DNA of 44,464 bases, taken from NCBI RefSeq assembly GCF_004153165.1, contig NZ_SEMD01000023.1, positions 1 to 44,464 of the forward strand. The letters run 5' to 3'. How positions within the stretch are numbered: the stretch's first letter is position 1; each line of letters begins with the position of its first letter. The notes beneath the pieces were generated by a model. That model was not told the DNA's origin and did not search any database. It saw only the letters and a program-made list of their open reading frames with translations. This document shows, piece by piece, positions 10,679 to 18,837 of this stretch. Both the position numbers and the translations under genes were made by a program. This stretch comes from Sporolactobacillus sp. THM7-4. GTDB taxonomy: Bacteria > Bacillota > Bacilli > Bacillales > Sporolactobacillaceae.

Positions 10679-11446
10679 ATGTTATTTGACACACACACAC
10701 ACATTAATGACGGGGCTTTTCAGGATGATCTGGACGACGTCGTTCAGCGGGCGCTGGATAGCGGAGTGGAGAGAATGGTTGTTGTCGGTGTCGATCGGCC
10801 AACGATCGAAAAAGTATTTCCGATCATCGACAAATATCCTTTTATCTATGGCGCTATCGGATGGAATCCGGAAGATGCTGTTGACATGACGGAGCACGAC
10901 TTCGAGTGGATAACGGCGAATCTGAAGCGGCCGGGAATCGTCGCACTCGGTGAAATCGGTCTGGATTATCATTGGGACAAATCGCCGAAACCGATACAGC
11001 ATCAGGTTTTTCGCAGGCAGATCCGGGCGGCGAAAGATGCCGGACTGCCGCTCATCATTCATAACCGCGAGGCATCGGAGGACGTCCTGAGGATTCTCCG
11101 TGAAGAGCATGCCGAATCGGTCGGAGGCGTCATGCACTGCTTCAGTGATAACTGGGCATGGGCAGAGAAATTTATTGATTTAAACTTTTATATCAGTTTC
11201 GGAGGGCCTGTGACTTTTAAAAATGCGCAGCTGCAGCGGGAGACGGCGGCCCGAGTGCCTCTCGACCGACTGCTGATTGAAACGGATTGTCCTTATCTGA
11301 GTCCACACCCGTTCAGGGGCAAGCGGAATGAGCCGGCGCGCGTCCGTTTAGTCGCGGAAAAGCTGAGCGAAATCAAGGGCATTTCTCTGGATGAGATCGC
11401 TTCAGTCACGACGGAGAATGCGAAACGCTGTTTTCATATTGGCTGA
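10679..11446 (+). CDS. tatD: TatD-family metal-dependent deoxyribonuclease (YabD)
   Basis: The 255-residue protein is a TIM-barrel amidohydrolase-type nuclease. The metal ligands are visible: DTHTH (residues 4-8), GEIGLDYH (about 92-99), HNREA (about 127), MHCFS (about 153) and ETDCPYL (about 204). Family members act on DNA or nucleoprotein substrates. The N-terminus is encoded by a short CA dinucleotide run. AGGGGG precedes the ATG well. In B. subtilis yabE follows; here rnmV follows directly. Confidence 0.93.
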   Translation: MLFDTHTHINDGAFQDDLDDVVQRALDSGVERMVVVGVDRPTIEKVFPIIDKYPFIYGAIGWNPEDAVDMTEHDFEWITANLKRPGIVALGEIGLDYHWDKSPKPIQHQVFRRQIRAAKDAGLPLIIHNREASEDVLRILREEHAESVGGVMHCFSDNWAWAEKFIDLNFYISFGGPVTFKNAQLQRETAARVPLDRLLIETDCPYLSPHPFRGKRNEPARVRLVAEKLSEIKGISLDEIASVTTENAKRCFHIG

Positions 11447-11492
11447 CTTTTTCAAGTAAACTAAGAATGACCATATATTAAGGGGCAAGGAC

Positions 11493-12056
11493 ATGATTGT
11501 AAAAGAAATCATTGTTGTCGAAGGAAAGAGCGATACGGAAGCCGTTCATAAGGCCCTGAACGCGGACACGATTGAAACGAACGGGTCGCGCATTAGCCGG
11601 AGAACGATAGAGGCCATCAGGCATGCTCAAAAAAGGCGGGGCGTCATTGTGTTCACCGATCCTGATTTTCCCGGCGAGCGAATCCGCAAGATCATCAGCC
11701 GGCAGGTGCCCGGATGTAAGCATGCTTTTATTACCCGCCGGCAGGGGCAGGGCGGGGCGAATGAGAGTCTGGGTATAGAGCATGCATCGCCTGAAACGAT
11801 TATTGAGGCGCTGTCTCAAGTTTATACACAGACTGAAGATTCAAAGGAGCAGATTACGATGCAGGAGCTGAGAGAATATGGTCTGACAGGCGGGGCGGGA
11901 TCCCGGAAGCTTCGTGAACAGCTCGGGGATACTCTTAAAATCGGCTATACAAACGGCAAACAGTTATACAAAAGGCTGCGGATGTTCCAGATCACAAAGG
12001 ATGAATTGAAACAGGCGATGACGGTCATCAAACGGGGGGAGTCAGCAAGTGAATAA
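11493..12056 (+). CDS. rnmV: Ribonuclease M5
   Basis: The 187-residue protein has an N-terminal TOPRIM domain (IIVVEGKSDTEAV, then FTDPDFPGERIR) and a C-terminal part that binds substrate. It cuts the 5S rRNA precursor at both ends with help from ribosomal protein L18. The window itself begins with a 5S gene that it would process. ATG 11493 follows AGGGGCAAGG. The stop lies inside the start of rsmA. Confidence 0.95.
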   Translation: MIVKEIIVVEGKSDTEAVHKALNADTIETNGSRISRRTIEAIRHAQKRRGVIVFTDPDFPGERIRKIISRQVPGCKHAFITRRQGQGGANESLGIEHASPETIIEALSQVYTQTEDSKEQITMQELREYGLTGGAGSRKLREQLGDTLKIGYTNGKQLYKRLRMFQITKDELKQAMTVIKRGESASE

Positions 12057-12930
12057 ACGTGTTTCATCACCAAAGGCTGTACACGAGATGATCCGGCAGT
12101 ATCAGTTTGCCTTAAAAAAGAGTCTGGGTCAAAATTTTTTGATCGATGACAATATCCTGAAACGCATTGTCGCCTCAGCTGATCTGACAGAGGACAGCTA
12201 TGTTCTGGAAATTGGACCCGGAGCAGGCGCGCTGACTCAGTTTCTTGCCGAAAGGGCAAAAAAAGTAATTGCGGTTGAAATTGACCGGCGTCTGGAACCC
12301 ATTTTGTCGGAAACACTGAAGGAGTACGACAATATCTCTGTTCACTTTGGTGATGTCCTGAAAATGGATTTGAACAGTTTGATTAAGGATGAATGCCCGC
12401 CAGACACTCCGATAACGGTAGTTGCCAATCTTCCTTACTACGTCACAACGCCGATTCTGATGAAACTGCTTACGAACGACCTGCCTGTGCGGACGATTGT
12501 CGTCATGATCCAGAAAGAAGTGGCGAGCCGCCTTGAGGCAGAGCCTGGCCAGAAAAGCTATGGTTCGCTGTCAATCGCCGTACAATATATGGCTCATCCG
12601 AAAATTATGATGACCGTACCGAAAACCGTGTTTATCCCGCAGCCGAATGTTGATTCGGCCGTGATCAGGCTGGACGTACGTTCCGAAAAAAAGGTCAGGG
12701 TCCAGGACGAGTCCTTCTTCTTTCGCCTGATCCGTGCGAGTTTTGCTCAGCGCAGAAAAACATTGATCAATAACCTGATGAATAATCTTTATTCCAGAGA
12801 GCAGAAAACAGCGCTTCTTGCCGCTCTGAAAACGTGCGGAATCGATCCGGGACGCCGGGGTGAGACGTTAACCATCGAGGAATTTGCCAGGCTGAGCGAT
12901 ACCCTGAAAAAAACAACCGGTGAATCTTGA
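12049..12930 (+). CDS. rsmA: 16S rRNA dimethyladenosine transferase
   Basis: The 293-residue KsgA-type enzyme dimethylates A1518 and A1519 of 16S rRNA. SAM motif VLEIGPGAGALTQFL lies near residue 52, and the catalytic NLPYY at about 126-130. GTG 12049 is the start; it overlaps the rnmV stop by eight bases and is preceded by GGGGGGAG. This rnmV-rsmA pair is conserved in Bacilli. Confidence 0.95.
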   Translation: MNKRVSSPKAVHEMIRQYQFALKKSLGQNFLIDDNILKRIVASADLTEDSYVLEIGPGAGALTQFLAERAKKVIAVEIDRRLEPILSETLKEYDNISVHFGDVLKMDLNSLIKDECPPDTPITVVANLPYYVTTPILMKLLTNDLPVRTIVVMIQKEVASRLEAEPGQKSYGSLSIAVQYMAHPKIMMTVPKTVFIPQPNVDSAVIRLDVRSEKKVRVQDESFFFRLIRASFAQRRKTLINNLMNNLYSREQKTALLAALKTCGIDPGRRGETLTIEEFARLSDTLKKTTGES

Positions 12931-12981
12931 AATTGGACCCCGTGTCCGTTCCGTCTTTGTAAATATAAGAAAGTAACAATT

Positions 12982-13004
12982 GCGCCAATACCGGGCGCTT
13001 TTTT
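12982..13004 (+). terminator. Terminator after rsmA
   Basis: GCGCC pairs with GGCGC around a short loop, followed by six T residues. It ends the tatD-rnmV-rsmA group. Confidence 0.8.
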
Positions 13005-13012
13005 AATGGCAT

Positions 13013-13037
13013 ACCCTGAATGTCGACCGCATAGAAT
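13013..13037 (+). promoter_or_regulatory. Candidate sigma-K promoter of yabG
   Basis: CATAGAAT at 13030 fits the sigma-K -10 pattern CATAnnnT, with an AC dinucleotide about 15 bases upstream. The spacing is slightly short. B. subtilis yabG is transcribed by sigma-K, which makes the site plausible. Confidence 0.35.
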
Positions 13038-13100
13038 GGTACGGATAACTCTGGTTTCCGGTCACTTTTTATGTGCGTTAGAAAGAGAAGGGAGACGGAC

Positions 13101-13964
13101 ATGACGGTTCAAGTTGGGGATATCGTGGCTCGGGCGTCTTATAAGTTTGATTTGCCCTTTCGGGTTGTCAAGATTCATCCTGAGACCCGTATTGCAGAAT
13201 TGTCGGGACATGATCTGCGTCTTTATGCGGACGCGCCTATTGATGACTTAGCGGTAGTCACAAAAGTCGACCAGGCAAGATATGAACAAAGGACACGCTC
13301 CAGAGAGGCTGAATCATACAGGCTGTTCCGGCAGGATTATCAGAAACTGCGGTTAAAAAGAGAGTATACGGCTACAAGCGGCTATCGATCTGGAACATCC
13401 TATTTTGAAATGCCTGGCCGCGTGCTGCACATTGATGGTGATCCTTATTACTTGAAGAAATGCCTTCGTGTTTATGAAAAACTGAGAGTGCCGGTTATTG
13501 GGAAATATATGAACGAGGCAGAGATGCCCGAAAAGGTGCCTGAACTGGTCGGCCAGATCCGTCCGGATATTCTGGTGCTGACCGGACATGATGCGTTTAT
13601 GAAGAGTAAAGGGAAGTCTGAAGAAGTAAAGGCGTACAGGCACTCCGGACATTTTATCCGGACAGTGAAGGAGGTTCGTTATCAGTGGCCCAGCCTGGAT
13701 CAGTTGATTATTTTTGCCGGTGCGTGCCAATCTTATTTTGAACTGTTGATCCGTTCCGGTGCCAATTTCGCCAGTTCCCCGGACCGGATTAATATTCATG
13801 CCTTAGATCCTGTTTATTTGGCTGCCAAAATCAGTTTCACCTCATTTATGGATAGTGTAAATGTTTGGGAGGTGCTTCGGAATACACTGACCGGTGCAGG
13901 CGGTCTGGGCGGAGTAGAAAGCAGGGGAATGCTCAGAACCGGATTGCCATACCCGGAAGATTAG
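13101..13964 (+). CDS. yabG: YabG, sporulation-specific protease
   Basis: The 287-residue product matches YabG, a protease that trims spore-coat proteins in the mother cell. It begins MTVQVGDIVARASY and carries VLHIDGDPYYLKKC, LVLTGHDAF and IIFAGACQSYFELLIRSGANFASSP, the conserved central region holding the proposed catalytic cysteine. AAGGGAG precedes ATG 13101. A longer frame from 13071 starts before this site and is not favoured. It stands alone between two terminated units. Confidence 0.9.
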   Translation: MTVQVGDIVARASYKFDLPFRVVKIHPETRIAELSGHDLRLYADAPIDDLAVVTKVDQARYEQRTRSREAESYRLFRQDYQKLRLKREYTATSGYRSGTSYFEMPGRVLHIDGDPYYLKKCLRVYEKLRVPVIGKYMNEAEMPEKVPELVGQIRPDILVLTGHDAFMKSKGKSEEVKAYRHSGHFIRTVKEVRYQWPSLDQLIIFAGACQSYFELLIRSGANFASSPDRINIHALDPVYLAAKISFTSFMDSVNVWEVLRNTLTGAGGLGGVESRGMLRTGLPYPED

Positions 13965-14129
13965 CTGGATAAGTGGTCACGAAATTTAAGATAACGATTT
14001 CCTGAAGGCCATATTTATCATGATCATTCACCCCGCAGCACCAGTTAAAATTTTTTGTATCATTTTAGGGCATAGAGAGCATGCTAATAATGAGAAATCA
14101 ATTTGGATGAAAATAATCAGCCGAAATTA

Positions 14130-14159
14130 TTGACATCTGTACTGATTTCCTGATATAAT
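14130..14159 (+). promoter_or_regulatory. Upstream promoter of veg
   Basis: TTGACA and TATAAT match consensus fully, with 18 bases between them. Confidence 0.8.
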
Positions 14160-14168
14160 TTTATCTAT

Positions 14169-14198
14169 TTGACATCTTGACGTGCGTTATGATATAAT
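14169..14198 (+). promoter_or_regulatory. Downstream promoter of veg
   Basis: TTGACA and TATAAT, again with 18 bases between, end 28 bases before the veg start. The two -10 boxes are 39 bases apart. B. subtilis veg is also known for a very strong promoter region. Confidence 0.85.
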
Positions 14199-14225
14199 AA
14201 CAACTAAGCGAGGTGGATTGTCGAA

Positions 14226-14480
14226 ATGGGAAAAACCATTAATGATATTAAGGGTGCTTTAGATGAACATGTGGGCGAACGTTTGACGCTTAAGGCAAAC
14301 GGGGGCAGACGCAAGACGATTCAACGCATGGGTGTTTTGGAAGAAACCTATCCATCTGTTTTTATTGTACGGCTGGACAAAGAATCAAACGCTTATGAAC
14401 GCGTTTCTTACAGCTATACAGATGTATTGACCGATTCTGTCGAGATTACTTTTATGGAGGAAATCGCAAGCGGACAATAA
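14226..14480 (+). CDS. veg: Veg protein
   Basis: The 84-residue protein matches Veg, including [19 protein letters not shown] and the [19 protein letters not shown] block. In B. subtilis Veg is abundant and stimulates biofilm formation by acting against the repressor SinR; it has no known enzyme activity. Two consensus promoters and a long terminator hairpin flank it, so it is a strongly expressed single gene. Confidence 0.94.
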   Translation: MGKTINDIKGALDEHVGERLTLKANGGRRKTIQRMGVLEETYPSVFIVRLDKESNAYERVSYSYTDVLTDSVEITFMEEIASGQ

Positions 14481-14506
14481 AGTGTTAACTTTTTGACGCT
14501 TGACTG

Positions 14507-14566
14507 ATGCGCGTACCGTATTTTGGTTTGTAAAACAAAAACCGGGACGCGCATTTGTATTTTTTC
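14507..14566 (+). terminator. Terminator of veg
   Basis: ATGCGCGT pairs with ACGCGCAT, with further pairing of CCG/CGG and GTTTT/AAAAC inside, followed by a T-rich tract. Confidence 0.85.
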
Positions 14567-14577
14567 AACTTTTTTCT

Positions 14578-14609
14578 GAATAGATAACGACCGGTTGCCA
14601 AAAACTATA
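14578..14609 (+). promoter_or_regulatory. Possible sigma-G promoter of sspF
   Basis: GAATA at 14578 fits the -35 element; ACTATAA further down is a poor -10 with spacing of about 18-20. Family knowledge (SASP genes use sigma-G) is the main support. Confidence 0.25.
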
Positions 14610-14643
14610 ACTGCTCGACCATTGGAAAGGGGTTGTGCCGATC

Positions 14644-14832
14644 ATGACCAGACGGAGAGGCATCATGTCTGAACCGTTTAAAATAGAACTTGCCAAAGAG
14701 CTGGGGTTTTATGATACGGTGAAAAACGAAGGATGGGGCGGAATCCGCGCCCGCGATGCGGGAAACATGGTTCGGCTTGCTATCCGGAAGGCTGAACAGC
14801 AACTGTCGAATGCTAAACAGCACAATGATTGA
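14644..14832 (+). CDS. sspF: Small acid-soluble spore protein, alpha/beta-like (SspF)
   Basis: The 62-residue protein has the SspF form: MTRRRGIMS, then [20 protein letters not shown] and the hallmark [16 protein letters not shown]. Such proteins bind DNA in the dormant spore and protect it. ATG 14644 matches the B. subtilis start, and AAAGGGG lies upstream; a longer frame from GTG 14635 is less likely. A terminator follows at once. Confidence 0.93.
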   Translation: MTRRRGIMSEPFKIELAKELGFYDTVKNEGWGGIRARDAGNMVRLAIRKAEQQLSNAKQHND

Positions 14833-14837
14833 GCATG

Positions 14838-14881
14838 AAAAAAGGGGATTCCGTCCGTTACTCGGGCGGGACCCCTTTTTC
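14838..14881 (+). terminator. Terminator of sspF
   Basis: An A-tract and GGGG pair with CCCC and a T-tract, with CCGTCCG/CGGGCGG inside the stem. It may work in both directions. Confidence 0.9.
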
Positions 14882-14935
14882 TTACAACCTGTTTCCTTTA
14901 TGATGGAGTTATTGAAGAAGAAACGGGGGAAACAT

Positions 14936-15814
14936 GTGAGAGTATTTGAAAAAGCGCCGGCCAAAATAAATTTGTCACTGGATGTGCTCGGCAAAAGAAA
15001 TGACGGGTACCATGAAGTCAGAATGGTCATGACGACGATTGATCTGGCTGATCGTGTAGAGTGCGAGAGCCTGCCGGAAGACAGAATTGCCGTTCACAGT
15101 TCGGTGCCCTATGTTCCGGAAGATGATAAAAACTTTGCCTGGCAGGCGGCTAAACTCATAAAAGATAAGTATTCGATACACCGTGGAGTGGAAATCATGA
15201 TCAAGAAACAAATTCCCGTTGCCGCGGGCCTTGCGGGGGGAAGCAGCGACGCGGCGGCGACGATCCGGGCACTGAACCGGCTTTGGAAGCTCGGGATGAC
15301 CTGCGAGGAGATGCTTGAAGTGGCAAGAAAAATCGGATCGGATGTTGCTTTTTGTATAAAAGGCGGGACGGCTCTTGCCACAGGCAGAGGGGAAAAAATT
15401 CACGAACTGCCGCCACTTCCGCCTTGCTGGGTCGTCCTCGTCAAACCGGGTGTCTCTGTTTCGACAGCGCAAATCTATAAGGACTGGGATCACCAGCCGG
15501 CCGTGCATCCGGACGTTGACGCGATGATCGACGCCATTATGAGAAGGGATTTTTCTGCCATCTGCCGGTCGCTGGGCAATACTCTTGAAGCGGTGACGAT
15601 GAAAAAGGTGCCAGAGATTTCACGGATCAAAGGTCACATGAGGCAGATCGGTGCGGAGGGAATTCTAATGAGCGGCAGCGGACCCACAGTATTTGGTCTG
15701 ACGCGTCATGAATCAAGAATGCAAAGGCTGCTGAACGGAATGAAGGGGTATTGTTCACAGGTATTTGCCGTTCGATTGTACAAACCGAACGACGCCTTGT
15801 CTAAATACGAATAA
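14936..15814 (+). CDS. ispE: 4-diphosphocytidyl-2-C-methyl-D-erythritol kinase
   Basis: The 292-residue GHMP kinase acts in the MEP pathway to isoprenoids. It begins with KAPAKINLSLDVLGKR, has the ATP loop PVAAGLAGGSSDAAA near residue 95, and the C-terminal motif MSGSGPTVFG. GTG 14936 is chosen because GGGGGA lies six bases upstream and the product aligns with the family start; the frame is open further upstream through the sspF end but without a proper start. The stop codon lies within the purR operator. Confidence 0.94.
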   Translation: MRVFEKAPAKINLSLDVLGKRNDGYHEVRMVMTTIDLADRVECESLPEDRIAVHSSVPYVPEDDKNFAWQAAKLIKDKYSIHRGVEIMIKKQIPVAAGLAGGSSDAAATIRALNRLWKLGMTCEEMLEVARKIGSDVAFCIKGGTALATGRGEKIHELPPLPPCWVVLVKPGVSVSTAQIYKDWDHQPAVHPDVDAMIDAIMRRDFSAICRSLGNTLEAVTMKKVPEISRIKGHMRQIGAEGILMSGSGPTVFGLTRHESRMQRLLNGMKGYCSQVFAVRLYKPNDALSKYE

Positions 15815-15825
15815 TGGTGTAGAAT
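15797..15825 (+). promoter_or_regulatory. Sigma-A promoter of purR
   Basis: TTGTCT and TAGAAT are separated by 17 bases, 33 bases before the purR start. The first PurBox-like sequence fills most of the spacer, so bound PurR would block RNA polymerase. Confidence 0.7.
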
Positions 15826-15846
15826 TGCATTAGATTATTCGTATTT
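15803..15846. promoter_or_regulatory. Paired PurBox operator of purR
   Basis: AAATACGAATAAT (15803-15815) and ATTATTCGTATTT (15834-15846) are perfect 13-base reverse complements 18 bases apart. Each agrees at 11 of 13 positions with the PurBox consensus AWWWCCGAACWWT as I recall it. Known PurR operators have two such boxes in inverted orientation at about this spacing. This suggests autoregulation of purR. Confidence 0.8.
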
Positions 15847-15857
15847 GGAGGATTGTC

Positions 15858-16709
15858 ATGAAACTTAAGCGAAGCAGCAGATTAGTTGATATCACAAGTT
15901 ATCTGCTGCAGCATCCCCATCAACTCATTTCGCTGTCCTTTTTTTCGGACCGCTACGAATCGGCAAAATCCTCAATCAGCGAAGATCTCGCCATTGTCAA
16001 GGACAATTTTGAATCCATGGGACTCGGCCGGCTTGAGACGCTGGCCGGTGCAGCAGGCGGGGTCACTTACATACCCTGTATGGGCGGTCCGGAGGCTGAA
16101 CGTTTACTGGACAGGTTGAAAGAAGAACTGACAGAGAAGGATCGCCTGCTCCCAGGCGGTTATTTATTTATGACAGATATTCTGGGCCGACCTGAATATG
16201 TCAATGCGATCGGGCGGCTGATTGCCTCCGTTTATATAGATGAACATATCGATACGATTATGACCATGGAAACGAAGGGGATACCGCTTGCTTTTGCGGT
16301 TGCTTCGCAGCGGAACGTGCCTGTTGTCGTTGTCCGGCGCAGCAGTAAAGTAACCGAGGGTTCAACGGTCAGCATTAATTATATATCAGGTTCTTCAAAA
16401 AGGATTCAGACAATGGTGCTGCCCAGGCGGAGCCTTAAAGAGAATTCCCGCGTTCTGATTGTTGATGATTTTATGAAGGCCGGCGGCACGATGAAAGGCA
16501 TGATGAATCTGTCCGAAGAATTTGGCGCCATTGTTGTCGGCATGGCTGTCTTTGTCGAGAAGGAAGATGAACAGAAAAAACTGGTTGACCATTATACTTC
16601 TCTATTAAAACTCTCAATCACAGAGCAGACAAGTGCTCTTAAAATCGAATACGGAAATGTCATGAGTCAGTTTTCCAACAGGGACAACCGGTCCGGAACA
16701 ATCAACTGA
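15858..16709 (+). CDS. purR: Purine operon repressor PurR
   Basis: The 283-residue protein has an N-terminal winged helix (about residues 1-75) and a phosphoribosyltransferase-like domain with the PRPP motif VLIVDDFMKAGGT (about 195-207). In Bacilli it binds PurBoxes and is released by PRPP, made by Prs, whose gene is 2 kb downstream. Its own operator overlaps the promoter. In B. subtilis yabJ follows and is co-transcribed; here yabJ is absent and spoVG follows with its own promoter. Confidence 0.95.
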   Translation: MKLKRSSRLVDITSYLLQHPHQLISLSFFSDRYESAKSSISEDLAIVKDNFESMGLGRLETLAGAAGGVTYIPCMGGPEAERLLDRLKEELTEKDRLLPGGYLFMTDILGRPEYVNAIGRLIASVYIDEHIDTIMTMETKGIPLAFAVASQRNVPVVVVRRSSKVTEGSTVSINYISGSSKRIQTMVLPRRSLKENSRVLIVDDFMKAGGTMKGMMNLSEEFGAIVVGMAVFVEKEDEQKKLVDHYTSLLKLSITEQTSALKIEYGNVMSQFSNRDNRSGTIN

Positions 16710-16817
16710 AGCGGGTTGATCGGATCCATTTGTCTGCTTCTGGTAATGATCCCTCTGCTATTCATTCATCCGGAGAAGCCGGGCACTGGAAAATGTTCAG
16801 ATTCTTTTCTTTCTTTT

Positions 16818-16847
16818 GCAGGATTTCCACTCTTTTTTGTTGAAACT
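16818..16847 (+). promoter_or_regulatory. Sigma-H-like promoter of spoVG
   Basis: GCAGGATTT is a full match to the sigma-H -35 element (RnAGGAwWW), followed after 12 bases by GTTGAAACT, which has the GAA core of the -10. The B. subtilis spoVG promoter, a classic sigma-H site, carries the same GCAGGATTT. Confidence 0.7.
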
Positions 16848-16893
16848 TGTTATAGTGGTTTCGTATTTATTGGGAAAGGGTGGTGTCTAAATA

Positions 16894-17184
16894 ATGGAAA
16901 TTACAGATGTCAGGTTGCGTCGGGTGAATACAGACGGACGGATGAAAGCAATTGCATCGATAACGATTGACAAAGAGTTTGTGGTCCATGATATACGCGT
17001 GATCGACGGGAATAACGGGATGTTCGTTGCCATGCCGAGTAAACGAACACCAGATGGTGAGTTCAGGGATATTGCTCATCCGATCACCTCAGGTACACGT
17101 GAAAAAATACAGACAGCAGTATTAAATGAGTATCAGCACGCCTGTGAAGAGGATCCTTCATTCGAACAGGCGGGAGCTTCGTAA
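16894..17184 (+). CDS. spoVG: SpoVG, RNA-binding regulator
   Basis: The 96-residue protein begins [26 protein letters not shown] and includes [23 protein letters not shown], the conserved SpoVG core. The family binds nucleic acid (RNA in Listeria) and in B. subtilis affects septation and cortex formation. AAAGGGTGG precedes the ATG. It has a sigma-H-like promoter and its own terminator, so it is a single-gene unit. Confidence 0.96.
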   Translation: MEITDVRLRRVNTDGRMKAIASITIDKEFVVHDIRVIDGNNGMFVAMPSKRTPDGEFRDIAHPITSGTREKIQTAVLNEYQHACEEDPSFEQAGAS

Positions 17185-17200
17185 AACGTATATTTGTTGA

Positions 17201-17229
17201 AAGGGACCTTGCTTCGGTTCCTTTTTTTA
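17201..17229 (+). terminator. Terminator of spoVG
   Basis: AGGGACC pairs with GGTTCCT (one wobble) around a seven-base loop, followed by seven T residues. Confidence 0.88.
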
Positions 17230-17247
17230 TTTACACGGTACGGATCA

Positions 17248-17284
17248 CCAGCGGAAAGTGAGAACCTCGAGCGAAAAACAACAG
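17248..17284 (+). repeat. Degenerate Bacillales interspersed repeat, copy C (right end only)
   Basis: CCAGCGGAAAGTGAG matches the right part of copy A (CCAGCGGAAAGTAAG) and, more loosely, copy B near 42325. It ends AACAACAG like the family end. The left part is missing, so this is a fragment. Confidence 0.45.
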
Positions 17285-17364
17285 ACAGAGTCTTATAACA
17301 TAAAGAAGTGGATAAGATAAGAGATCAGCAGTTCCCGGCTTTTTCCCAAGTTTCGTTTGCGTCC

Positions 17365-17393
17365 TTGAAAAAGGGCAGTTTTTAAGCTATAGT
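17365..17393 (+). promoter_or_regulatory. Sigma-A promoter of glmU-prs
   Basis: TTGAAA and TATAGT with 17 bases between them lie 47 bases before the glmU start. Confidence 0.75.
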
Positions 17394-17439
17394 CTAAAAT
17401 GGACGCAAAGGAAGAACCAAGGGGTATGGGGGTTTATTC

Positions 17440-18819
17440 ATGTCAAATCGCTATGCGATCATTTTAGCTGCAGGTCATGGAACGCGGATGAACTCGAAAC
17501 TGTATAAGGTCATGCATCAGGTTTGCGGAAAACCGATGATTCAGCATGTTGTCGATCAGGTCAATCAGGCTCACTTTACAAAGACCTATGTCGTTGTCGG
17601 CCATGGAGCAGATGCCGTTCAGGGCTGCATAGGAGAAAATGCGAACTTCCTTCTGCAAAAGGAGCAGCTCGGTACGGCACATGCTGTTCTTCAGGCTGAG
17701 GATCAGCTGGGAGAACAGGATGGGACGACGGTCGTTCTTTATGGTGATACGCCGCTGATTACGCACCAGACGATCGAAAAGCTCATTCGTTTTCAGGAAG
17801 ACCATCACGCGGCGGCGGCAGTTCTGACAGCTAAACTGGACGACCCGTCCGGTTATGGACGGATCATCCGCAATGGCAACGGAGATCTGGCAAAAATTGT
17901 AGAAGATAAAGACGCGACGGATGAAGAGAAGCAGGTAAAGGAAATCAACACCGGCATATACAGCTTCGACAACAGGAAGCTGTTTTCTCTTCTGGGAAAA
18001 GTGAACAATAATAATGCTCAGAGTGAATATTACCTTCCGGATGTCATCACTCTTCTTGTACAGAATTCTGAAAAGGTGATAGCCTTAAAGACGGACCATT
18101 TTGAAGAAACCCTGGGCGTGAATAATCGGCTGCAGCTGGCTGTAGCTGAAAAATATATGAGAGAACGCATCAACCGGTTTCATATGATAAACGGCGTGAC
18201 TCTCATTGATCCCGCGGCAACCTATCTGTCTGCGGAGTGTACGATCGGGGCCGATACGATTATTTACCCTGGAACAGTCGTTTCAGGAAGGACCACGATA
18301 GGAAGCGGCTGCACGATTGGTCCTCACACTCAGATCAGTAATTGTGTGATTGGGAAAGAGACTGTGGTTAATCAGTCGGTGCTGGAAGACAGCTGGGTCG
18401 GGGACAGGGTACAGATCGGCCCGTTTGCTCATATCCGCCCGCTCTCGAAAATTCATGATCAGGCAAAGATCGGTAATTTTGTCGAGGTTAAAAAATCGGA
18501 AATTGGCGCACGCAGTAAAGCATCGCATCTGACTTATCTGGGAGACGCAGTACTTGGTGAAGATGTGAATATGGGCTGCGGAACCATCACGGTAAACTAT
18601 GACGGAAAAAACAAGTTTGCGACACACATCGAGGATGGGGCTTTTATCGGCTGTAATGCGAATCTGGTAGCTCCGGTAACGATTGGCCGCGGTGCCTTTG
18701 TCGCTGCCGGCTCAACCATTACCGAGTCGGTAAACGCTGATGCGCTTGCTATTGCCCGTTCGAGACAAACGAACAAAGAAAACTATGCTCTTAAATTAAA
18801 CTACAGAAACAACCATTAA
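17440..18819 (+). CDS. glmU: Bifunctional GlmU: N-acetyltransferase and UTP uridylyltransferase
   Basis: The 459-residue enzyme makes UDP-N-acetylglucosamine for peptidoglycan and other wall polymers. The N-terminal uridylyltransferase has [11 protein letters not shown] (about residues 8-18) and YGDTPLI. The C-terminal half is a left-handed beta-helix of hexapeptide repeats with [12 protein letters not shown] and HLTYLGDA. Length is standard. It precedes prs by 18 bases and they are probably one transcript. Confidence 0.97.
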   Translation: MSNRYAIILAAGHGTRMNSKLYKVMHQVCGKPMIQHVVDQVNQAHFTKTYVVVGHGADAVQGCIGENANFLLQKEQLGTAHAVLQAEDQLGEQDGTTVVLYGDTPLITHQTIEKLIRFQEDHHAAAAVLTAKLDDPSGYGRIIRNGNGDLAKIVEDKDATDEEKQVKEINTGIYSFDNRKLFSLLGKVNNNNAQSEYYLPDVITLLVQNSEKVIALKTDHFEETLGVNNRLQLAVAEKYMRERINRFHMINGVTLIDPAATYLSAECTIGADTIIYPGTVVSGRTTIGSGCTIGPHTQISNCVIGKETVVNQSVLEDSWVGDRVQIGPFAHIRPLSKIHDQAKIGNFVEVKKSEIGARSKASHLTYLGDAVLGEDVNMGCGTITVNYDGKNKFATHIEDGAFIGCNANLVAPVTIGRGAFVAAGSTITESVNADALAIARSRQTNKENYALKLNYRNNH

Positions 18820-18837
18820 CTGGAGGGAACCCTTTAG

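Noticed and set aside
10456-10689. 77-codon open frame between metG and tatD
   Set aside because: It crosses the double hairpin and terminator, has a non-ATG start and no ribosome site, and resembles no family.
10681-10700. Short CA dinucleotide run at the tatD start
   Set aside because: It encodes the conserved metal-binding DTHTH motif, so the repeat follows from the protein sequence; it is too short to call a phase-variable tract.
14756-14935. Longer ispE reading frame reaching back into sspF
   Set aside because: It crosses the sspF terminator and lacks a ribosome site; the family N-terminus begins at GTG 14936.
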